DNA of 24,320 bases from a virus. The position numbers were made by a program, and so were the translations under genes. Shown in pieces: positions 21,910 to 24,320 of the stretch. Position 1 is the first letter of the stretch. The number at the start of each line of letters is the position of its first letter. The stretch lies in IMG/VR virus record IMGVR_UViG_3300032183_000002, positions 1-24,320 of that record. One strand, 5' to 3'. The notes beneath the pieces are model-generated. The model was given only the letters and a program-made list of their open reading frames with translations. It was not told the origin of the DNA and did not search any database.

Positions 21910-21938
21910 AGTATAGATCAATTATGGACAAGCAGCAA
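21910..21938 (-). promoter_or_regulatory. Second GATCTATACT promoter-like site
   Basis: TATACT (21910-21915) with the same upstream GATC as the main leftward promoter, and TTGCTG 17 bases upstream as a weak -35. It lies partly inside the 3' end of the lipoprotein gene. The exact 10-base match to the operon promoter is the main support. Confidence 0.4.
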
Positions 21939-22146
21939 CCAATGCTCTAAGCGCAGCTAGCGAGGTAACGCGAGCCCTGCGCTCCTTGCCCCCCATCGTT
22001 TCTGAACGCTCTTCAAATATGGCTTCTTGCACAGCCAAGGTGGAGCGATAGCCGGCGCAACGCTGCTCGAAGGTTGTGCCGGTCCTGTCATCCAGCTGCG
22101 CGCAGCCAGCCAGGATAACCATAAAGGAAAGAATAGCGAATCGCAT
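21922..22146 (-). CDS. Small lipoprotein (candidate superinfection-exclusion or spanin protein)
   Basis: The 74-aa product has a lipoprotein signal: MRF, then hydrophobic AILSFMVI and lipobox LAGC (Cys15). The mature part of 60 aa is helical and charged (QRCAGYRSTLAVQEAIFEER) and has two further cysteines. Lipidation at Cys15 would place it in a host membrane. A location next to a spike-like gene recalls lipoproteins such as T5 Llp, which block the phage receptor; a spanin outer subunit is the alternative, though it lacks the usual proline richness. It starts at the ATG overlapping the preceding stop and is the last gene before the terminator. Confidence 0.72.
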   Translation of the reverse strand: MRFAILSFMVILAGCAQLDDRTGTTFEQRCAGYRSTLAVQEAIFEERSETMGGKERRARVTSLAALRALVAACP

Positions 22147-22499
22147 TACCAGCTCGGCCTGCCTATCAGGAGCTTCACGGTGGCTCCGTTCATGGTATCA
22201 GCGTCGAAAGCCCCATCGCCATCACCCACCATCATGAGGCCCACAGCGCCATCTCTGCAGTACCAATATGGGACCATGCTATCGGCTCCATCGTCTGTGA
22301 TAATATCAATGGAAGAAGCCAGAACGACATCACCAAGCTGAACCCCATCCACATTGAATATCTGAGTGCCGCGGGTAGCGCCAATTGGCACCTGGTCCTG
22401 GTCATCCCAAGAAGCCTCTACCTTCCAGAACTTCTCGAATAGAGATTGGAATTGCACTCGCCCATCAATCTGAGAAACCTTAGTAACTGTATTTGCCAT
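22146..22499 (-). CDS. Small putative virion/spike-associated protein
   Basis: The 117-aa product starts MANTVTKVSQIDGRVQFQSL and contains VQLGDVVLASSIDIITDDG and MNGATVKLLIGRPSW. This resembles small beta proteins encoded near tail fibre genes in phages, in my recollection, where the pattern GDVV...VS and GATV..L..G recurs. No catalytic motif is present. GGAAAG is a good ribosome binding site before the ATG. It lies eight bases downstream of the spike gene, suggesting they work together, perhaps as cap or chaperone-like partner. This is inference. Confidence 0.7.
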   Translation of the reverse strand: MANTVTKVSQIDGRVQFQSLFEKFWKVEASWDDQDQVPIGATRGTQIFNVDGVQLGDVVLASSIDIITDDGADSMVPYWYCRDGAVGLMMVGDGDGAFDADTMNGATVKLLIGRPSW

Positions 22500-22507
22500 A
22501 GTCTTTC

Positions 22508-23866
22508 CTAGCTAAATCCAAATGAAGGATAACAACGGTAATGCGTATCGTAATCATCACCGGTCGCAGTGTTTACCCAGCGCCCAGCTTCCCAACCGAT
22601 CCGGCCATTGTCATTATGCACTGCTCTTAGCTGGCCGCCATTTTCGTATCGCTCCGATACCATATCCGCTTGACGCCAATTGCTGCCTGCAACTTGCTCA
22701 TATCTGGCTATAACACCTTCGCCATTCCAAGCTTCATTGATGCCTGGAATCACAGTATAAATGCTAGCAGAGCGAGTAGTGTCGACTAAGCTCGTATGAG
22801 GTATCCATGTAGCAACGCCAGTACTGGCAGAGCTTGCCCAAGGTATATCAGTTTCCTGCACAGACCAGGAGCCACTGGTTAATCTTGCATAGTAGATTGA
22901 GCCATCGCTATTATCGGCTTTGGTTACCTTACCCCAGCTGGTTAGGATGTCACTGGATAGCGTATCGTATAGCACATCCGAACATCGAAGGCTCTCTGTG
23001 GCAGCGTTAGCCGTATTATCCCAAATGCTGGTAACATCAGTGCTGGTAAAGCCATTGGCTGCGGTATAGGTTAACTCGGTACCGGCGCTATCGAAGAAGG
23101 ACATCTCATTGGTCACTGTCCCGGTCACAGGGAAGTCAGCGCCGGCTGCATCTGCCGCAAGGCTTACGTGCAAGGCTCTATCGGCTGTCGTTGCTGTGAA
23201 TGGTCTACCGTTGGCCGCTACGATATGGACTTCGTTGGTTCCATTCGTGACAAAACGCGGATAGAAGACACGCCCAGTCTCTTTGAATAGAAAGCCCTGC
23301 CGTATCCAGTTACCTGCCGTGGTTATCGCAAGATCGCCTGCGCATGTACCAATGTTATAATCATCCCCACCACGTCCAAAGACGATATATAGTCCATTCG
23401 ACCCGATACCAGATAGGTATGTAGCCCAAACATAGGTTGCAGGATTGGGCCAGAAGTTACTTAGCGTAACCAGTGATTGGCCAAGCAATGCTTGAGCTGA
23501 GTTAGGGGATGATGCCCGCCTCAGATAGACATGACGGTTATCATCATGCCCAGCAAACATGGTAACTAGGTGCTCGCTAGCATCAAAGAACAAAGTCGGT
23601 CCATTATGGCTATCGCCGCCATCGTTAACCGGATGGTTAATCGTTACTTGCTCTTTAAGGACCCCGGTGTATTGGTCATACTGCATGATTTGCATCTGGG
23701 AAACCGGCCCAGTTGCGCTCCCATGCATCCCGGCTACAAAGAGATCACCGTTCGGCCCTTTAATCATGCTGATTTGGGGCGGCGTACAGGATATCCGCCC
23801 CTGCGGTCCATAGAAGCGGCTATTATTGAACAGCATTCGCCTACGATAGGCAGCCAGTCGGCTCAT
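22508..23866 (-). CDS. BNR-repeat beta-propeller protein, candidate tail spike/polysaccharide depolymerase
   Basis: The 452-aa product resembles BNR_4-type propellers found among polysaccharide lyases and sialidase-like proteins: GPNGDLFVAGMHGSA, then DGGDSHNGPTLFFDASEHLV (His87), MFAGHDDNRHVYLRRASSP (His107) and GSIYYARLTSGSWSVQETDI. His and nearby charged residues could be catalytic, as in some lyases of this fold, but this is not established. No signal peptide is seen. A role as receptor-binding spike or capsule depolymerase is likely, though it is encoded on the opposite strand from the tail genes. The N-terminus (SRLAAYRRRML) is basic, unlike typical virion anchors. Confidence 0.72.
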   Translation of the reverse strand: MSRLAAYRRRMLFNNSRFYGPQGRISCTPPQISMIKGPNGDLFVAGMHGSATGPVSQMQIMQYDQYTGVLKEQVTINHPVNDGGDSHNGPTLFFDASEHLVTMFAGHDDNRHVYLRRASSPNSAQALLGQSLVTLSNFWPNPATYVWATYLSGIGSNGLYIVFGRGGDDYNIGTCAGDLAITTAGNWIRQGFLFKETGRVFYPRFVTNGTNEVHIVAANGRPFTATTADRALHVSLAADAAGADFPVTGTVTNEMSFFDSAGTELTYTAANGFTSTDVTSIWDNTANAATESLRCSDVLYDTLSSDILTSWGKVTKADNSDGSIYYARLTSGSWSVQETDIPWASSASTGVATWIPHTSLVDTTRSASIYTVIPGINEAWNGEGVIARYEQVAGSNWRQADMVSERYENGGQLRAVHNDNGRIGWEAGRWVNTATGDDYDTHYRCYPSFGFS

Positions 23867-23869
23867 AGA

Positions 23870-24199
23870 TCAGCATCCACAAAGCATGGCACAGGCCGCA
23901 GGAGATAGCGGCAAGGTGAGTGTAGGGGAGTCTAGGGGCTCTGGACACTGCGGCTCAGGGCGGCGCTCAAGCTCTGCTATCCTGGCTTCCAGCGTCCGGA
24001 TGAACTGGCGCAGACTGACGACCTCCGGGCACTTGCCGGACGCCTCGGAACAAACAGAGTCGAACCCTGGGTTGCCTGGGTAGAGCTGGAACTCGGTCTG
24101 CATCGGCGCCTGGAATCGTATGGGCTCGCCTTCGCTTCCTACAGTTGCAGCCGCCAGCAACACCACAGCTAAGGCAAGCCCGGTTGTCAGTCGGTTCAT
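23870..24199 (-). CDS. Secreted/membrane-targeted small protein with coiled coil
   Basis: The 109-aa product has a signal peptide-like start (MNRLTTGLALAVVLLAAATV), then a soluble part with FDSVCSEASGKCPEV, a coiled coil (VSLRQFIRTLEARIAELERR) and a Pro/Cys-rich end (CPEPLDSPTLTLPLSP, then CAMLCGC). Six cysteines in the mature part may form disulfides, and the location outside the cytoplasm would allow it. AAGGG lies six bases before the ATG. A lysis accessory such as a spanin-like protein is possible, but the pattern does not match a named family. The TGA is three bases before the spike start. Confidence 0.68.
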   Translation of the reverse strand: MNRLTTGLALAVVLLAAATVGSEGEPIRFQAPMQTEFQLYPGNPGFDSVCSEASGKCPEVVSLRQFIRTLEARIAELERRPEPQCPEPLDSPTLTLPLSPAACAMLCGC

Positions 24200-24320
24200 A
24201 GCTGTCCCTTATACGGACGAATCGCTCGGCCCAGCTGCAAGTGACTAGCCAGCTGTTAGCCTTCCTTGGCGCCCGTCTATCCCTAATCCATTGCTCTAAA
24301 GGAGCCTGGCCGACCGCATC
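23967..24320 (-). CDS. Possible partial gene running off the right edge
   Basis: From 24320 a single frame is open to the TGA at 23967-23969. The part upstream of the next gene reads naturally (EQWIRDRRAPRKANSWLVTC, then SWAERFVRIRDSYEP), but downstream of 24199 it overlaps the signal-peptide gene and looks like a shadow frame rich in Arg and Pro. A real gene would normally end near 24199, so either a large overlap exists or the frame is accidental. No start codon is within the window. Nothing on the plus strand in 24200-24320 looks coding. Confidence 0.28.
   Translation of the reverse strand, partial: DAVGQAPLEQWIRDRRAPRKANSWLVTCSWAERFVRIRDSYEPTDNRACLSCGVAGGCNCRKRRRAHTIPGADADRVPALPRQPRVRLCLFRGVRQVPGGRQSAPVHPDAGSQDSRA

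Overview
The window is part of a tailed double-stranded DNA bacteriophage genome, most like a podovirus: the left 15 kb is a rightward morphogenesis operon (terminase, portal, scaffold, capsid, tail adaptor, beta-propeller tail hub, ejection proteins) and no tape measure, sheath or contractile-tail gene is seen. Genes are packed with ATGA, TAATG, GTGA or TTGA overlaps and there is no gene-free stretch over 300 bases. Nothing identifies the host beyond a lipoprotein gene and signal peptides, which suit a diderm bacterium (inference). No integrase, DNA or RNA polymerase, or recognisable endolysin lies in the window.

Region 1 (about 118-14998, plus strand): a 42-aa leader ORF, terminase large subunit with an apparent CTG start, portal, three small putative structural genes including a LamG-domain protein, scaffold, major capsid, then a cassette of two divergent ParB-like-fold genes and a small SAM methyltransferase inserted between head and tail genes, then tail adaptor, tail hub, a tail-fibre-like protein, two probable ejection proteins and a membrane-anchored coiled-coil protein carrying an exact-period 60-bp tandem duplication.

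Region 2 (about 14973-21808, minus strand): the replication/recombination and accessory operon, transcribed leftward from a promoter near 21781-21808. It encodes small phage proteins, a DUF6948-like protein, two extraordinary Gly-Tyr-rich repeat proteins, a small protein ending in the bacterial SSB tip DDDIPF, a conserved phage protein of possible recombination function, a RepA/DnaB-like hexameric ATPase, a Cys-rich small protein, a RuvC-type resolvase and several tiny overlapping genes. Its last gene (14973-15170) looks broken by three single-base insertions.

Region 3 (about 21834-24320, minus strand): a second leftward unit with a secreted coiled-coil protein, a BNR-type beta-propeller protein that may be a depolymerase or spike, a small putative structural protein and a short lipoprotein, closed by a strong intrinsic terminator at 21834-21860. 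A 10-bp element shared by two promoter-like sites flanks this terminator and may define a short RNA.

Family calls rest on motifs read by eye; no database search was run.
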